From Planctomycetota bacterium (GTDB lineage Bacteria > Planctomycetota > PUPC01 > JACPCR01): a stretch of DNA of 8,218 nt. The translations under genes were made by a program, and so were the position numbers. The notes under the pieces were generated by a model. The model had not been told where the DNA came from. It was given only the letters and a program-made list of their open reading frames with translations, and ran no database searches. Shown in pieces: positions 7,002-8,218 of this stretch (the first letter of the stretch is position 1; every line of letters starts with the position of its first letter). The stretch lies in contig JASLXP010000094.1 in the NCBI GenBank assembly GCA_030740295.1, forward strand, positions 1 to 8,218, written 5' to 3'.

Positions 7002-7733
7002 ATGAAAACCAACATGACATTCATCCTTGTTGCTGTCTGCCTGACCTTGGCAGCGAGCGAAGTTGCCGCCCAAGAAAAAAAGGGTGAGATCCTTCACGGT
7101 GTTGTCGAATCTGTCGACGGAATCAGAATCACTGTCAATCACCGCAGGAAAAGTCGGCCTTTCACGCTGAACGATGAGACCGAGATCCGATACATCAGCT
7201 TCCTGAAGGCGAAAGAGGAAATCAAACCGGGCTTCTTCGTTCGCGCAGGCGTCGATTCCAAGGGGCAATGCAATCAGCTCTGGGTCACGCTTCCTATCCC
7301 GGAGGCAAAACTCAAACCCAGCGCGAAAATGCTCACCATGACACCCGCAGAGCTGCACAAAATGGCCGACAGCAATGGCGACGGCGAGCTTTCCTATGTC
7401 GAATACGCCACCGCCATTTACCGATCAGCCAAACATGGTCCGGTTGGGTTTGGGAAATCTGACAAAGACAAATCAGGCACCCTGAATCTGAAGGAATTCG
7501 CACCCAAACTCGAAGGCATCAAGTGGTGGAGAATCTCCCGTAAGACTCCCGCCGAGTGGCACGCGGAAGCTGATGCCAATTCCGATGGCGTCCTCAGCAA
7601 GCAAGAGTTTGTGACGTTTCTTGGCTCGATGGCTCACCTCGATACCTTTTTTAAGAGGGCAGACAAGGACAAGTCCGGTGACCTCTCGGTTGCGGATTTG
7701 GAAGGCTTCATCGATTCCATCCTGAAAGAATAG
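7002..7733 (+). CDS. Secreted four-EF-hand calcium-binding protein
   Basis: 243 residues with a signal peptide (MKTNMTFILVAVCLTLAAS, cleavage likely after EVAAQ near residue 24). Residues about 26-98 form a small domain with alternating beta pattern (GEILHGVVESVDGIRITV, PFTLNDETEIRYI, KPGFFVRAGVD), resembling small OB- or barrel-like domains; I do not recognise it as a named family. Four EF-hand loops follow: D123-SNGDGELSYV-E134, D154-KDKSGTLNLK-E165, D191-ANSDGVLSKQ-E202, and D221-KDKSGDLSVA-D232. The first three end in the canonical Glu at loop position 12; the fourth has Asp there, which usually lowers calcium affinity or shifts it toward magnesium. It lies 35 bases after the DUF1592 gene with no terminator between, so co-transcription is likely. 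No Shine-Dalgarno is visible at the ATG. Calcium binding is well supported; partner or purpose is not known. Confidence 0.88.
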   Translation: MKTNMTFILVAVCLTLAASEVAAQEKKGEILHGVVESVDGIRITVNHRRKSRPFTLNDETEIRYISFLKAKEEIKPGFFVRAGVDSKGQCNQLWVTLPIPEAKLKPSAKMLTMTPAELHKMADSNGDGELSYVEYATAIYRSAKHGPVGFGKSDKDKSGTLNLKEFAPKLEGIKWWRISRKTPAEWHAEADANSDGVLSKQEFVTFLGSMAHLDTFFKRADKDKSGDLSVADLEGFIDSILKE

Positions 7734-7811
7734 CCATCCAGCAATACCCTGCAAATTGAATCGACCTCGACGCAACGGAACTTCACCCTTTGAACATACC
7801 CAGAAAATCTC

Positions 7812-8218
7812 ATGAAAACCTTCAGATATCTTATTCTATTCGTCTTGCTGTTTCCGGTGTCGCTCTTGGCCGAGCGACCGAACGTCATTCTCATCATCAG
7901 CGATGATCATGCCTGGACCGACTACGGATTCCTGGGCAATGAAAAGATTCGATCCCCCCATATCGACCAACTCGCCGCGGAAGGTCTGACCTTCACCCGT
8001 GGCTACGTCACCACCGCGCTCTGCAGTCCATCCCTGGCCACCATGTTGACGGGGCTATACACCCATCAGCACGGCATCACCGGCAACGATCCCGTCAAAG
8101 GAAAGGATCGCGACGTCTGGCTCGATCGTTTCTTCGAGAACCCCATGTTGCCGAAGTTGTTGGCCGATGCCGGTTACAACACCATGCATACCGGAAAATA
8201 TTGGATGCGGCAACCTGC
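7812..8218 (+). CDS. Sulfatase (S1 family), 3'-truncated by the window edge, with a C-S-P-S-L active-site motif
   Basis: The first 135 residues of a second sulfatase, running off the window. ATG 7812 begins a clear signal peptide (hydrophobic YLILFVLLFPVSLLA, cleavage likely after Ala20), then ERPNVILIISDDHAWTDYGFLG, which holds the Asp31-Asp32 metal-binding pair, SPHIDQLAAEGLTFTRGYVTT, and the formylglycine position Cys71 in C-S-P-S-L-A-T (Cys codon 8022-8024). The family motif is C/S-x-P-x-R; here the Arg position is Leu (codon CTG, 8034-8036). The next segment, TGLYTHQHGITGNDP, and NTMHTGKYW with its conserved Lys are typical, so the gene is otherwise intact as far as visible. It differs clearly from the first sulfatase in the window and is not a recent duplicate. 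It begins 78 bases after the EF-hand gene with no terminator between, so it may belong to the same transcript. Activity is uncertain because of the motif change. Confidence 0.93.
   Translation, partial: MKTFRYLILFVLLFPVSLLAERPNVILIISDDHAWTDYGFLGNEKIRSPHIDQLAAEGLTFTRGYVTTALCSPSLATMLTGLYTHQHGITGNDPVKGKDRDVWLDRFFENPMLPKLLADAGYNTMHTGKYWMRQP

Noticed and set aside
7734..7811. Possible terminator or hairpin between the EF-hand gene and the second sulfatase
   Set aside because: Only tiny inverted repeats (around TCGACCTCGA and GCA...TGC) occur, with no stable stem and no T-run.

Overview
The window looks like an accessory, polysaccharide-related region of a bacterium from the Planctomycetota/Verrucomicrobiota/Lentisphaerota group. 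The evidence is the gene content: two S1-family sulfatases, an ECF sigma factor of the Rhodopirellula/Verrucomicrobium type, a DUF1552 protein, a planctomycete-type cytochrome protein (PSCyt1/DUF1587/DUF1595/DUF1592/DUF1588/DUF1585) and a secreted EF-hand protein. This combination is characteristic of that group. Most starts also lack an obvious Shine-Dalgarno sequence, which fits. I cannot name a genus.

Layout, all on the + strand. (1) From 1 to 1352 is the 3' part of an exported-type sulfatase whose first codons lie before the window; a bulged GC-rich hairpin with a seven-T run (1362-1391) probably ends its transcript. (2) From about 1448 to 6966 is a compact four-gene unit: ECF sigma factor, single-pass membrane anti-sigma-like protein, Tat-exported DUF1552 protein, and a Sec-exported dihaem-type DUF1592 protein. 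Two of the three junctions are ATGA stop/start overlaps and the third is a 19-base gap, so this reads as one transcript with translational coupling. (3) From 7002 to 7733 is a secreted four-EF-hand protein, 35 bases downstream. (4) From 7812 to the right edge is the 5' part of a second, different sulfatase, 78 bases further on. No terminator is visible between 1448 and the right edge, so genes 2 to 7 may be co-transcribed.

Working model (inference): the membrane protein's outer domain, which resembles a carbohydrate-binding beta-sandwich rather than a FecR domain, senses something outside the cytoplasmic membrane and controls the sigma factor. The sigma factor would drive its own operon, which supplies a periplasmic DUF1552/DUF1592 pair of unknown chemistry, a calcium-binding protein and a sulfatase. 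The sulfatases suggest that the substrate is a sulfated glycan. The most checkable oddities are the Leu in place of Arg in the second sulfatase's C-x-P-x-R motif, the lectin-like ectodomain of the anti-sigma protein, and an AT-richer block in the middle of the DUF1592 gene.

No tRNA, rRNA, CRISPR array, insertion sequence or integrase was seen. Intergenic stretches are all shorter than 100 bases.
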